The position numbers and the translations under genes are program-made. From Kribbella voronezhensis (lineage in GTDB: Bacteria; Actinomycetota; Actinomycetes; Propionibacteriales; Kribbellaceae): 64,000 bases of DNA. The DNA lies in the NCBI RefSeq assembly GCF_004365175.1, contig NZ_SOCE01000001.1:2591154-2655153 (forward strand), given 5' to 3'. Below the pieces are notes generated by a model that saw nothing but the letters and a program-made list of their open reading frames with translations, was not told where the DNA came from and did not search any database. Numbering within the stretch: the first letter of the stretch is position 1; each line of letters opens with the position of its first letter. Below, piece after piece: positions 17,134 through 26,162 of this stretch.

Positions 17134-19590
17134 ATGGCGTTACGCAGTTTCGGATCTCGCCTGGCGACCGCGGCGACTGCCGCAGTACTGGTGCTCACCG
17201 GTATGACCGTGTCGGCAGGGCCCGCGCTGGCCGCTGGTACGACGTACTATCTCGACGCCGACGCAGGCAACGACGCAGCGGCCGGTACCAGTCCCACGTC
17301 GGCCTGGCGAAGCCTGTCGAAGGTGAACGCCTCGTCGTTCCAGCCGGGCGACAGCATTCGCTTCCAGGGCGGTGATGTCTGGCACGGTGGACTGACGATC
17401 AAGTCGTCGGGCACCGCGGCGGCACCCCTCACGATAGGTGCCTATGGCACCGGTCGTCCGCTGATCGCCGGGGACACCACCGTGGACGCGACAGTCCTGC
17501 TGGACAACGTCCACGACGTCCAGATGACCGATCTGGAGGTGACCAACAGCACCGACCTGTCGGTGTCGAAGTCGACGACGTACCGCGGGATCTTCGCCAT
17601 CGCCAAGGACCTCGGCGACGTGCCGGGCATCGTGATCAAGAACAACTACGTCCACCACGTCGACGGCAAGGGCGGACCGGTGATCGGCAAGGGTGGCATC
17701 GCGGTCGGGGTTCGCGGCAACAGCGTGCCGACCTGGTACTCCGGACTGCGGATCGAGAGCAACGAGGTCGCGCAGATCAACGCCTACGGCATCTCGACGT
17801 TCACCACCTGGTGCGCATCCTGCGAGATCTATCCCGCGGAAACCGGGATCCCGACGACCGAGGTCAGCTCGAGCCGGAAAGCGTTCACTGGATCGCTGTT
17901 TCTGAACAACTATGTGCACGACGTGACCGCGGGCGGCATCACCCCGCAGTACGTCGACGACGCGCTCGTCGAGGGCAACACGGTCGACAAGGCCGGGTCG
18001 CAACTGAAGGTCTTCGCCGGCAACAACGCCGGGATCTGGTGGCAGGGCACCAACCGGATCACCGTTCAGTACAACGTGGTCCGGCGCCAGGGATACGGCA
18101 GCTTCAACGCTCCGGATCCGGTCGACGGCATGGCGTTCGACGCGGACATGGGATCGACCAACTCCGTGGTCCAGTACAACTATGCCGACTCCAACTCCGG
18201 CGGCTTCTTCATGTGCCTGATCTCGGCCAACAACATCACGCTCCGCTACAACGTCAGCCGGCGCGACTTCTACCGGCCCTTCTCGATCTGGAGCGGCTGC
18301 TGGAACCTGCGCGGCTACAACAACACCGTCTGGGGCACCGCCGACACCGTCACCCGGCACCGCAGCGACGGAACGACCTTCCAGCAGGGCATCGAGGCGT
18401 TCGTCCGCGACGAAGCCGCCTCCGGCAACGCCTTGTACAACAACATCTTCTACAACCCCGGCCGCGGAACCTACCGCTTCGGTTCGGACCAGTCGATGAA
18501 CTACAGCCACAACCTGTACTGGGACAACTCCGGTACGCCACTGAAGCCGACCAATGATCCTGCTGCGATCACGGCCGACCCGCAGCTCACCAATCCCGGT
18601 CAGGACCTCCCCGAAGGCAAGATCGACCGGACGACTCTGCTGCAGACACTCGCCAACTACGCCCCCACCACCGGCTCGCCCGCAGGAGCAGCAGGCGTCT
18701 CGGCCGCGACGGCCCCGAAGAGCGACGGCGTGGCCAACCGGGTACCGCACGGCCGGCCCGACCTCGGCGCGGTCCAGCATCCCGTCACCAACTCCGCGTC
18801 CACCACGCTCGGCACCAGCGCCGGGACAATCGCCAACCTCACCGACGGCGACCCCACAACTTCATGGGCCACAGGCAACAATCCGGCCCTGCCGGGATCC
18901 GCATCGGTGGAGTGGAGCGAAGCTCGTACGATCGACGCACTCCACCTCGGGGTGGCGTTCGGTCAAGGACAGGGGCCGACTCTGGTCGATGTGCAGACCA
19001 AATCGGGCGGCGTGTGGACAACGCGAGTGAGCGGCCGGTCGCTGGCCTGGAGTCAGAACAGCTCGAGTGTCGAGTGGCTCGAGATCGGCCTGCCTGACGC
19101 TGTCCCGGCCGACGGGATCCGGCTGGTCATCCGAGCGTCGAACCTCACCTGGGGCCACACCGCGATCAACGAACTGACCGCGGTCGGCGGGAAGGTCGCC
19201 GCCTCGGACGTCGGTGACTACACCGGCACGAGCGCACAGAACGCTGTCGACGGCGTACCAGGCACTTCCTGGGCCTCGTCAGGGGCGACCCTCGGCAAAG
19301 GTCTCCAGATCGACCCCGGCGCACCGCAGACGGTCTCGTCGATCACCTTGTCCGCCGCGTTCGGCCAAGGACAAGGACCGACGACCGTGCGCGTGATGGC
19401 CTTGAACAACGGGGTCTGGACACAGGTCGTGAACGCCACGAACCTGACCTGGTCGTCCAACACCGCGTCCGTCGAATCGCGCACGGTGAATCTTCCGACG
19501 CCCGCGACCGGGACCACGTTCTACCTGATCGTCGACCAGGCCAACCTGACCTGGGGGCACTACGCCCTCAACGAAGTAACACTCAACTGA
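17134..19590 (+). CDS. Secreted right-handed beta-helix protein with two discoidin-like repeats
   Basis: An 818-residue exported protein. ATG 17134 is preferred over the ATG at 17128 because GGAGG at 17123-17127 directly abuts the latter. A signal peptide ends near Ala-Leu-Ala. The mature N-terminus, Thr-Thr-Tyr-Tyr-Leu-Asp-Ala-Asp-Ala-Gly-Asn-Asp, is typical of pectate-lyase-like beta-helix proteins. About 450 residues of short strand-and-turn repeats with Asn ladders follow. The last 260 residues are two tandem F5/8-type-C-like domains, each carrying Ala-Phe-Gly-Gln-Gly-Gln-Gly-Pro-Thr and Asn-Leu-Thr-Trp-Gly-His; they look like an internal duplication. A polysaccharide lyase or glycan-binding role is likely; the substrate is unknown. 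Confidence 0.75.
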   Translation: MALRSFGSRLATAATAAVLVLTGMTVSAGPALAAGTTYYLDADAGNDAAAGTSPTSAWRSLSKVNASSFQPGDSIRFQGGDVWHGGLTIKSSGTAAAPLTIGAYGTGRPLIAGDTTVDATVLLDNVHDVQMTDLEVTNSTDLSVSKSTTYRGIFAIAKDLGDVPGIVIKNNYVHHVDGKGGPVIGKGGIAVGVRGNSVPTWYSGLRIESNEVAQINAYGISTFTTWCASCEIYPAETGIPTTEVSSSRKAFTGSLFLNNYVHDVTAGGITPQYVDDALVEGNTVDKAGSQLKVFAGNNAGIWWQGTNRITVQYNVVRRQGYGSFNAPDPVDGMAFDADMGSTNSVVQYNYADSNSGGFFMCLISANNITLRYNVSRRDFYRPFSIWSGCWNLRGYNNTVWGTADTVTRHRSDGTTFQQGIEAFVRDEAASGNALYNNIFYNPGRGTYRFGSDQSMNYSHNLYWDNSGTPLKPTNDPAAITADPQLTNPGQDLPEGKIDRTTLLQTLANYAPTTGSPAGAAGVSAATAPKSDGVANRVPHGRPDLGAVQHPVTNSASTTLGTSAGTIANLTDGDPTTSWATGNNPALPGSASVEWSEARTIDALHLGVAFGQGQGPTLVDVQTKSGGVWTTRVSGRSLAWSQNSSSVEWLEIGLPDAVPADGIRLVIRASNLTWGHTAINELTAVGGKVAASDVGDYTGTSAQNAVDGVPGTSWASSGATLGKGLQIDPGAPQTVSSITLSAAFGQGQGPTTVRVMALNNGVWTQVVNATNLTWSSNTASVESRTVNLPTPATGTTFYLIVDQANLTWGHYALNEVTLN

Positions 19591-19598
19591 GCTGAAGC

Positions 19599-19627
19599 CC
19601 TCCCGCCTGCCTCCAGCGGGCGGGAGG
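19599..19627 (+). terminator. Bidirectional terminator
   Basis: CCTCCCGCC at 19599-19607 pairs perfectly with GGCGGGAGG at 19619-19627. It sits between the convergent beta-helix and ROK genes. Confidence 0.7.
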
Positions 19628-19634
19628 AGCCGGG

Positions 19635-20780
19635 TCAGCCTGGCAGCAACCCGTCGGCGGAGAACAGCCGCGCGTCGACGTCGTCCAAGGCGAGCCGGAG
19701 AGCTCCGAGGACGACAGCGTCACCACCCAACTCGGACAGCCGCATCGGCGGTGCGCCCAAGCTCAGACTTTCGACCTGTGCCCGCAACGGCGTGAGCAGC
19801 GAATCGCCGGCCAGCGAGACACCGCCGCCGATCACGACGATCTCGGGATCGACGGTGAGGACGATCGCAGCGATGCCCTGAGCGAGCAGCCGGGCGAACG
19901 CCTCGACCGCCTCGACCGCCGCTCGGTCACCGTCGGCCGCCGCGGCGAACAGCCGTTGGGCGGCGTGCTCGGCGTCGGCGGGATCACCGGCGGCCCGGAT
20001 CAGGTTGCGGGGTGCCTCGTCCCAGCCGAGGATGTCGAGCGCCCCGATCTCGCCGGCCAGGCCGGCCCGTCCCCGATGCAGCGCGCCGTTGATGATCAGG
20101 CCGGCACCGGTTCGCATGCCGGCCAGCACGTACAAGACGTTGTCCGCCTCGCGCGCGGCTCCTCGCCAGTGCTCGGCGACCGCGGCCAGGTTCGCGTCGT
20201 TCTCGACCCTGACCTGGCACGACAACACACTGCCGAGCCGACGGCCCAGATCGATGCCCGACCACTGCGGCAGGACCGAGATCTCGACGCGTCCGGTCGG
20301 ACTGACCACACCGGGTGTTCCCACCGTCGCCGCCACCACGTGGGTCCCGGCCACCTCCGCAGTGCCCAGTACTTCGGTCAGCGCCGCGCGGCCGACATCG
20401 AGTCGGTCCGCGGCACTGGCGGACTCGTCGACCGTCATCCGGGTGGAGGCGACCACCTCGCCAGCCAGGTCGGCCAGGGCGGCCCGCACGGTATGGGCGC
20501 CGATGTCGATCCCGGCCACGAATCCCGCCCGGGCCCTGAACCGGAACCTCTTGGCCGGCCGGCCGAGGCTTCCCGACGCCGCCGGCGGTTCTTCCTCCAC
20601 CAGCCCCTGGCTCAGCAGTTCCTCCAGCTGAGAGACCACGGTCGGCCGCGAGAGGCCGGCCGCGCGCGCCAGTTGAGCCACCGTCACGGCGCCGGCCGAA
20701 CGCAGCGTGCGCAGGGTGGACACATGGGTCAGCCGCCGCAAGGCAGCAACTGTGTGGCCACTCACTCCCAGCTCGGACAT
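19635..20780 (-). CDS. ROK family transcriptional regulator
   Basis: A 381-residue sugar-responsive repressor. Residues about 15-70 form a MarR-like winged helix (Gln-Leu-Ala-Arg-Ala-Ala-Gly-Leu-Ser-Arg-Pro-Thr-Val). The rest is a ROK fold with the nucleotide or sugar site Gly-Ile-Asp-Ile-Gly and a later Gly-Ala-Gly-Leu-Ile-Ile-Asn-Gly. The Cys-rich zinc motif of ROK kinases is absent, which supports a regulator rather than a kinase. It is read away from a sugar ABC operon, and the gap carries a long imperfect inverted repeat. It probably represses that operon until its sugar is bound. Confidence 0.85.
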   Translation of the reverse strand: MSELGVSGHTVAALRRLTHVSTLRTLRSAGAVTVAQLARAAGLSRPTVVSQLEELLSQGLVEEEPPAASGSLGRPAKRFRFRARAGFVAGIDIGAHTVRAALADLAGEVVASTRMTVDESASAADRLDVGRAALTEVLGTAEVAGTHVVAATVGTPGVVSPTGRVEISVLPQWSGIDLGRRLGSVLSCQVRVENDANLAAVAEHWRGAAREADNVLYVLAGMRTGAGLIINGALHRGRAGLAGEIGALDILGWDEAPRNLIRAAGDPADAEHAAQRLFAAAADGDRAAVEAVEAFARLLAQGIAAIVLTVDPEIVVIGGGVSLAGDSLLTPLRAQVESLSLGAPPMRLSELGGDAVVLGALRLALDDVDARLFSADGLLPG

Positions 20781-20835
20781 TGCACAACCCTCTCACCTGA
20801 CAGCCGCGCAGCGCTCCGCGACCACCGAGGCACCC

Positions 20836-20938
20836 ATTTATGAAGCGCCGATCTATATTGCGACATCAGACATTGACCCTATCAGCCAGGTGTCCTACTC
20901 TCGGCGAAGCGCGATATATGAATCGGCGCATCATAAAT
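20836..20938 (+). promoter_or_regulatory. Inverted operator pair between ROK gene and sugar operon
   Basis: The 27 bases at 20836-20862 reappear as an inverted, slightly altered 29-base copy at 20910-20938. Shared core elements are ATTTATGA, GCGCCGAT and TATATTGCG-like segments. The two AT-rich arms flank the divergent start region and are the natural candidates for ROK repressor binding sites, possibly with DNA looping. Confidence 0.6.
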
Positions 20939-21003
20939 AGCCGCTGCCGTCTCGCCAGGGCATCCAAGGAGGACCCGCGAGCCGGCCGTAGCTGCCGACC
21001 GGT

Positions 21004-21037
21004 GGGAAGCCGGCCGTTTCGGGCCGGCCGGCTTCCC
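21004..21037 (+). other. Strong hairpin in leader of sugar operon
   Basis: GGGAAGCCGGCC at 21004-21015 pairs with GGCCGGCTTCCC at 21026-21037 over 12 bases with a 10-base loop, ending 20 bases before the TTG start of the binding-protein gene. It could stabilise the message or attenuate it. Confidence 0.4.
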
Positions 21038-21057
21038 CCTCACGAAAGGCCACGACG

Positions 21058-22395
21058 TTGACAAGCCATCTCTCTCGCCGCCGGTTCCTGGGCGGCGCCA
21101 CAGCCGGAGCGGCCGGGCTGGCCGTGCCGGCCCTGACCGGCTGCGCCCCGTCGGCCACCTCCGCGGGCAGCACCGGCGGCAAGCAGGTCACCCTGCAGGT
21201 GATGTACGAATCCAACGAGGTCACGCCGAAGATCATCAGCGACTTCGAGACAGCCAACCCGGACGTCAAGATCAGCCTGATCAAGAACGACAACGCCCGC
21301 TTGCTGTCGATGCTCGCCGCGGGCCAGGCCCCCGATCTGTTCGAGGCGGTCGGCGTCTGGGACGCGCCGTACTGGGCTGCGCGGCGCAAGATCGAGCCGC
21401 TGGACTCCTACCTGCAGAAGAGCAGCGTCCTCAAGGTCGACGACCTCAATCCGGTCAACGACATCTGGCGCTTCGACGGCACCAAGCAAGGCACCGGCCC
21501 GTACTACGGCCTGTGCAAGGACTACTCCCAGGACGGCACGATCTGGGTCAACAAGACCGTCCTCGCCAAGGCCGGGATCGCTCTGCCGTCGGTCGAGAAG
21601 CCGCTCAGCTACGACGAACTGCTGACGATCGGGCGCGCGGCCACCAAGAAGCGCGGTGCCCAGGTCGAGACGTTCGGACTCGGTTGGTTCGGCACGCCGC
21701 GGCTGCTGAACCTCCTACCGATGGTGGAGAGCATGGGCGGCAAGCTGTTCTCCGACGACTTCACCGAGCTCGACTTCACCAGCGACGCCTCGCTGCGCGC
21801 GCTGGAGTGGTACTGGGCCGTCGGCAAGGACGCACTCGCGCCAGGACCTCGCGCCAAGCAGGCCCAGTCCGACGACGCCCTGTACGCCGCGGGCCGCGTC
21901 GGCGCCATCCTCGCCGGCTACTGGTTCACCGGCCGGCTCGGCGAGGAGAAGGTGCGCGATACGTCGTACATGCTGCCCGCGCCTCAGCTCGGCCCCACCA
22001 GGGTCAGCCCGACCTACTACGGCGTCGGCATGGTGATGTCCGCGGAGTCGAAGAACAAGGACGCTGCCTGGCGGTTCATGGAGTACTTCCTCGGCGGTAA
22101 GCCTGCCGACGAACGGGCGACCGCCGGCTGGGGACTGCCCGGGCTGAAACACCTCAACGACAAGCTGCCCCAGAAGCAGCCGTACCAGCAGCGCTCGTAC
22201 GTCGTCCAGCAGCACGAAGCGCCGTACATGAAGGTCCTTGCCTTCAGCCCCTTCGCGACGAACGGCGCGCTGCAGACTGTCATCGACGACAAGTTCGCCG
22301 CTGCGCTCGGTTCCGGTGACGTACGTGGATTCGCCCGGACCATCACGTCCGAATGCAACAAGTTGCTGGCCGAGGGCAAGGCGCAGGTGTCGTGA
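21058..22395 (+). CDS. Sugar ABC transporter substrate-binding lipoprotein
   Basis: A 445-residue extracytoplasmic solute-binding protein of the carbohydrate family 1 type. It opens with a TTG codon, spaced after GAAAGG. The N-terminus has a twin-arginine motif (Ser-Arg-Arg-Arg-Phe-Leu) and a lipobox Leu-Thr-Gly-Cys29, so it is probably exported by Tat and lipid-anchored. The fold signature includes Asp-Phe-Glu-Thr-Ala-Asn-Pro-Asp-Val near residue 60. Its stop overlaps the GTG start of the permease gene. The sugar is not evident; the ROK regulator and the following dehydrogenase suggest an amino- or modified sugar. Start codon choice is moderately secure. Confidence 0.85.
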   Translation: MTSHLSRRRFLGGATAGAAGLAVPALTGCAPSATSAGSTGGKQVTLQVMYESNEVTPKIISDFETANPDVKISLIKNDNARLLSMLAAGQAPDLFEAVGVWDAPYWAARRKIEPLDSYLQKSSVLKVDDLNPVNDIWRFDGTKQGTGPYYGLCKDYSQDGTIWVNKTVLAKAGIALPSVEKPLSYDELLTIGRAATKKRGAQVETFGLGWFGTPRLLNLLPMVESMGGKLFSDDFTELDFTSDASLRALEWYWAVGKDALAPGPRAKQAQSDDALYAAGRVGAILAGYWFTGRLGEEKVRDTSYMLPAPQLGPTRVSPTYYGVGMVMSAESKNKDAAWRFMEYFLGGKPADERATAGWGLPGLKHLNDKLPQKQPYQQRSYVVQQHEAPYMKVLAFSPFATNGALQTVIDDKFAAALGSGDVRGFARTITSECNKLLAEGKAQVS

Positions 22396-23348
22396 CGCTG
22401 GGTATCGTGACCCGAGTCCGGCCGGTACCGCAGCGCCGGGCAGCGACGTCCGCCCGGCGACGGCGAGGCCGCCAGTTCTGGCTGTTCACCTCTCCGTGGA
22501 CGATCGGGTTCGTGCTGCTCGGCATCGTCCCGCTGGGCTACGGCCTGTGGATGAGCTTCACCGACTACAGCGCCGTGTCACCGAACTGGCACTACGTCGG
22601 ATTCGACAACTACGTGCGAGCGATCAGTGACCCCGGCGTCCTGAAAGCCTTGGCCCGTACTGCGGTGGTGCCGTTCGTCGTCGTCCCCTTGACCGTCGGA
22701 CTCGGGCTCGTGCTGGCCGTGCTCGCCAACCAGAACATCCGCGGGCAGGCGATCTTCCGGATCATCTTCTACCTACCCGTCGTCGTTCCGCCGGCAGCAG
22801 CCGCCCTCGCGTTCCGGATGCTGTTCGAGCGCGATGCGGGTGCGGTCAACGGTGTTCTCGTCTCGCTCGGGCTCTCGCCGGTCGACTGGCTGAGCGGCGG
22901 CAACGCGCTCATTGTCCTGCTGTGTCTGCTGGTGTGGATCGTCGGCGGGAACATGGTGCTCTCACTCGCTGCTCTGCAGGACGTTCCCACCGAGGTTCTC
23001 GAAGCGGCGCGCCTCGACGGCGCGGGCGCATCCCGCCGGCTGGTCAGCGTCGTGATTCCGATCATCTCTCCGGTGCTCTACTACCAGGTGCTGATGGGAT
23101 TCGTCGCCGCGGTGCAGATCGCCGTACCGGCCCTGTTGCTGGGTGGCCTGGGCAGCGGCTTCCCCGAGGGCCTCGACGTGATCATGGTCCACATCCTGCG
23201 GGAGTTCTGGTCGTTCGGCCGGATCGGCTACGCCTCGGCCCTGATGTGGTTGCTGTTCCTGCTGCTCCTGGTCGTCTCCTTCGTCCTGGTCCGCGTCAGC
23301 CGCCGGTTCGTCCACTACACCGTCGATCCTGAGGACCAGACATCATGA
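22392..23348 (+). CDS. Sugar ABC transporter permease (MalF-type)
   Basis: A 318-residue inner-membrane subunit with six hydrophobic helices. The start is GTG 22392, which overlaps the upstream stop as GTGA; the first 30 residues are basic and cytoplasmic. The EAA loop that contacts the ATPase reads Glu-Ala-Ala-Arg-Leu-Asp-Gly-Ala-Gly. It is coupled at both ends, with its stop overlapping the next start. No ATPase gene is present in the operon, so energy is probably supplied by a shared MsiK-type protein such as the one at 46798. Confidence 0.88.
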   Translation: MTLGIVTRVRPVPQRRAATSARRRRGRQFWLFTSPWTIGFVLLGIVPLGYGLWMSFTDYSAVSPNWHYVGFDNYVRAISDPGVLKALARTAVVPFVVVPLTVGLGLVLAVLANQNIRGQAIFRIIFYLPVVVPPAAAALAFRMLFERDAGAVNGVLVSLGLSPVDWLSGGNALIVLLCLLVWIVGGNMVLSLAALQDVPTEVLEAARLDGAGASRRLVSVVIPIISPVLYYQVLMGFVAAVQIAVPALLLGGLGSGFPEGLDVIMVHILREFWSFGRIGYASALMWLLFLLLLVVSFVLVRVSRRFVHYTVDPEDQTS

Positions 23349-24172
23349 CCTTGCGACTGACCGGCCGAGTGCTCACGTACGGCGTACTGGCCGGGTTCTC
23401 CTTGCTGTTCCTGCTCCCGATCGGGTGGCTGTTCGTCACGGCACTGAAGACCGGCGCCGACCTCGCGTCGTTCCCGGTCACCTGGTGGCCGGCGGATCCG
23501 CAATGGGGCAACTTCACCAAGGCGCTCGACTACGTGCCGTTCGCCGGATACCTGCGCAACTCGGTGACCGTTTCGGTCATCTTCGCGACGCTCGCGACAC
23601 TGACGTCGGCTCTCGTCGGCTACGGGCTGGCCAGGATCAAGGGCGCCGGCCGGTCGGCCCTGTTCAAGTTCATGCTCGGCACCATCCTCATCAACAGCCT
23701 GGTGACGATGCTGCCGACGTTCATCATGTTCTCCCGCGCGGGTCTGGTGAACACCTACATCCCCTGGGTGGTCTGGGGCCTGGCCGCACCCACCTACCTG
23801 GCGTTCATGTTCCGCCAGTTCTTCGCCGCACTACCGGCCGAACTCGAGGAAGCAGCCGTCATCGACGGTTGCTCGCGGGTGGGCATCTTCTGGCGGATCG
23901 CCTTGCCGCTGGCCAAACCGGCCCTGGCCACCGCCTTCATCCTGTCCTTCGTCGGCACCTGGGGCGACTTCATCGCACCGCTGTTGTTCCTCGACAGCGA
24001 CACCACCACCCTCGCGGTCGCCGTGGTCAACGGGTACGTCGATCCCCAGGGCGGCACCCTCAACAACCTCATGTCGGCGGGCGCCCTGCTGTACACCGCG
24101 CCGGTCATCCTCCTGTTCGCCGTCACTCAGAAACTGATCATGCAGGGCGTCGCCACCAGCGGACTCAAGTAG
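23345..24172 (+). CDS. Sugar ABC transporter permease (MalG-type)
   Basis: A 275-residue membrane subunit paired with the MalF-type permease; ATG 23345 overlaps the upstream stop by four bases. It has six hydrophobic helices and an EAA loop, Glu-Glu-Ala-Ala-Val-Ile-Asp-Gly-Cys. The C-terminus (Met-Gln-Gly-Val-Ala-Thr-Ser-Gly-Leu-Lys) matches the usual Gly-rich end of MalG-type proteins. The dehydrogenase gene follows ten bases downstream in the same operon. Confidence 0.88.
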   Translation: MTLRLTGRVLTYGVLAGFSLLFLLPIGWLFVTALKTGADLASFPVTWWPADPQWGNFTKALDYVPFAGYLRNSVTVSVIFATLATLTSALVGYGLARIKGAGRSALFKFMLGTILINSLVTMLPTFIMFSRAGLVNTYIPWVVWGLAAPTYLAFMFRQFFAALPAELEEAAVIDGCSRVGIFWRIALPLAKPALATAFILSFVGTWGDFIAPLLFLDSDTTTLAVAVVNGYVDPQGGTLNNLMSAGALLYTAPVILLFAVTQKLIMQGVATSGLK

Positions 24173-24182
24173 AGGAACCCTT

Positions 24183-25442
24183 ATGACGAACACGAAACCC
24201 GTCACGCTCGCCCTGGTCGGCGCCGGGCTGCGGGGCACCCACTACGCGCGCCTGGCCGTTGCCACCGGCAACGTCCGGATCGCCGCCGTCGCCGAACCCG
24301 ATCCGGTACGCCGAGAGCGCGCGGCCGCCGAGTTCGGCGTACCGGCGGATTCGAGCTACGACGGCTGGGAGTCGCTGGCCGGCGTACCGAAGGTCGCCGA
24401 TGCCGTGATCATCGCCACCCAGGACAACGAGCACACCAAACCAGCCATCCGCTTCGCCGAACTCGGGTATCACCTGCTGCTGGAGAAGCCGATGGCGCCC
24501 ACCGAGGACGAAGCACGCCAGATCGTCACCGCGGCCGAACGAGCCGGTGTCATGCTCGCCGTCTGCCACGTACTTCGGTACACCGAACAGACCCGGATCA
24601 TCAAGCAGCTCATCGAAGGCGGCGCCGTCGGTCAGGTCATGAACGTGCAGCACCTCGAACCCATCGGCTGGTGGCACTTCGCCCACTCCTACGTCCGCGG
24701 GAACTGGCGCCGGGCAGCGGATTCGTCCTCGATGCTGCTCGCCAAGGCGTGCCACGATCTCGACTGGCTCGCCTATGTCCTCGGCCGGCCGGCGATCAAG
24801 GTCTCCTCCTTCGGTGGACTCACCCACTTCCGCCCGGAGAACAAACCGGCCGATGCCGCCGGCAACTGTCTGGACTGCCCGGTCGAGAACACCTGCCCGT
24901 ACTCCGCGCCGCGGCTGTATCTGGGCTGCCTCGGCGATACCGCCCGGGAGCACTGGCCGCTAGGCGCTGTGACCAGCACTCCGACCCGGTCCGCCGTCCT
25001 CGATGCGTTGCGCAACGGACCCTATGGACGCTGCGCCTACGACTGCGACAACGACGTCGCCGATCAGCAGGTCGTCACCATCGAGTACGAAGGCGGGACC
25101 ACCGCAACGGTGACCGTCGTCGCCTTCAGCGTCCTCGGTCACCGCAAGACCCGCATCTTCGGCACCCACGGCTCGATCGAGAGCGACGGCGACACCATCG
25201 TCACCCACGATTTCGTCACCGACGCCCGGCAGGTGCTACCGGTCAACCCCACCGGAGCCTCCGCCGCGGACGGCCACGGCGGCGGCGACGAGCGCCTCAT
25301 CGAGGCCTTCGTCGCAGCCCTCGTGCACAACGATCCCGCCCTGATCCTCACCGACGCCCGCAGCTCGCTGGCCAGCCACCAACTCGCCTGGGCAGCCGAA
25401 ACCTCCCGCCACCACAACCAAGTCACCAGCCTCAGGCAGTAG
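24183..25442 (+). CDS. Gfo/Idh/MocA family oxidoreductase with Cys-cluster insert
   Basis: A 419-residue NAD(P)-dependent sugar or inositol dehydrogenase-like protein. The Rossmann motif is Gly-Ala-Gly-Leu-Arg-Gly near the N-terminus, and the family Glu-Lys-Pro lies in Leu-Leu-Leu-Glu-Lys-Pro-Met. The substrate domain carries a Cys-rich insert near residues 225-255 (Cys-Leu-Asp-Cys-Pro-Val-Glu-Asn-Thr-Cys-Pro-Tyr, then further Cys residues before and after Arg-Cys-Ala-Tyr-Asp-Cys). Comparable inserts occur in a subset of this family, and their role is not settled. It closes the sugar operon and probably oxidises the imported sugar or a derivative. Confidence 0.82.
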   Translation: MTNTKPVTLALVGAGLRGTHYARLAVATGNVRIAAVAEPDPVRRERAAAEFGVPADSSYDGWESLAGVPKVADAVIIATQDNEHTKPAIRFAELGYHLLLEKPMAPTEDEARQIVTAAERAGVMLAVCHVLRYTEQTRIIKQLIEGGAVGQVMNVQHLEPIGWWHFAHSYVRGNWRRAADSSSMLLAKACHDLDWLAYVLGRPAIKVSSFGGLTHFRPENKPADAAGNCLDCPVENTCPYSAPRLYLGCLGDTAREHWPLGAVTSTPTRSAVLDALRNGPYGRCAYDCDNDVADQQVVTIEYEGGTTATVTVVAFSVLGHRKTRIFGTHGSIESDGDTIVTHDFVTDARQVLPVNPTGASAADGHGGGDERLIEAFVAALVHNDPALILTDARSSLASHQLAWAAETSRHHNQVTSLRQ

Positions 25443-25452
25443 ACCGTCTGAA

Positions 25453-25710
25453 TCAGGCCAGGGCGAGGAAGAGCTTCTCCAGCTTGGCCAGGTCGACGTC
25501 GCTGTCCTCATCGGTGAGGCATTGCTGCAGGCCGGTGGCGACGATGGCGTAGCCGGCGCGGGAGAGCGCCTTGTTCACGGCGGCGAGCTGGGTGAGGACG
25601 GACTCGCAGTCGGCGCCCTCCTCCATCATGCGGATCACACTGCCCAGGTGTCCGTGAGCGCGCTTCATGCGGGTGATGATCGGCTTCAGTTCAGTGGGTT
25701 CGAGGTCCAT
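25453..25710 (-). CDS. CstR-like persulfide-sensing repressor (CsoR family)
   Basis: An 85-residue all-helical DNA-binding protein of the CsoR/RcnR family. It keeps the two Cys of the sensor site (Cys35 and Cys64). The His that completes the copper site of CsoR, four residues before the second Cys, is Gly60 here. That pattern, and neighbours handling sulfane sulfur, fit a CstR-type persulfide sensor rather than a copper sensor. ATG 25710 overlaps the stop of the DUF302 gene. It probably binds the palindromes at 26163-26216 and represses both divergent operons. Confidence 0.75.
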   Translation of the reverse strand: MDLEPTELKPIITRMKRAHGHLGSVIRMMEEGADCESVLTQLAAVNKALSRAGYAIVATGLQQCLTDEDSDVDLAKLEKLFLALA

Positions 25711-26123
25711 CAGTGTCCTTCCTTCTCACCCAAAGCGGCCAGGGCCGCGGCCAGGCGTTCGCGCGCGTCTGCCGCGACCTTGGCGACCGGCTCGCCGACG
25801 TCGCCGGCGAGGGAGACCAGCGCGGCCGGGTCGAAGGCCTCGACGACGGTGGTCCGGTCGTCGACGGCTCGCACGACGACGTTGCAGGGCAGCAGAGCTG
25901 CGATCGAAGGGTCGGCCTGCAAGGCCTCGTGGGCCAACTGGGGCCGGCACGCGCCGAGGATCACCTGCGGGACGACGTCGACGCCGAGCTTCTGCTTCAG
26001 CGTTGCCCGTAGGTCGATCTCGGTGAGCACACCGAATCCGACCTCGCCGAGCTGAGCTCGGACGGCCTCGACCGTCTCTTCGTACGGTCGGTGCAGGGTG
26101 GTCGAGAGTGTGTACGCGGTCAT
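25710..26123 (-). CDS. DUF302 domain protein
   Basis: A 137-residue protein covering a whole DUF302 domain. The opening Leu-His-Arg-Pro-Tyr-Glu-Glu-Thr-Val-Glu-Ala-Val helix and the Gly-Ala-Cys-Arg-Pro segment (Cys59), with a second Cys80 in Leu-Leu-Pro-Cys-Asn-Val-Val-Val, are typical. The family is common beside reactive-sulfur and metal-stress genes, but its biochemistry is not defined. ATG 26123 lies 40 bases from the nearer palindromic operator. A longer frame to 26642 covers the rhodanese gene in antisense and is rejected. It is cotranscribed with the CstR-like gene. Confidence 0.8.
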   Translation of the reverse strand: MTAYTLSTTLHRPYEETVEAVRAQLGEVGFGVLTEIDLRATLKQKLGVDVVPQVILGACRPQLAHEALQADPSIAALLPCNVVVRAVDDRTTVVEAFDPAALVSLAGDVGEPVAKVAADARERLAAALAALGEKEGH

Positions 26124-26162
26124 CTTCGCTGTCCCTTTCCTGGCGTCTCCAGTCCAACCGTA

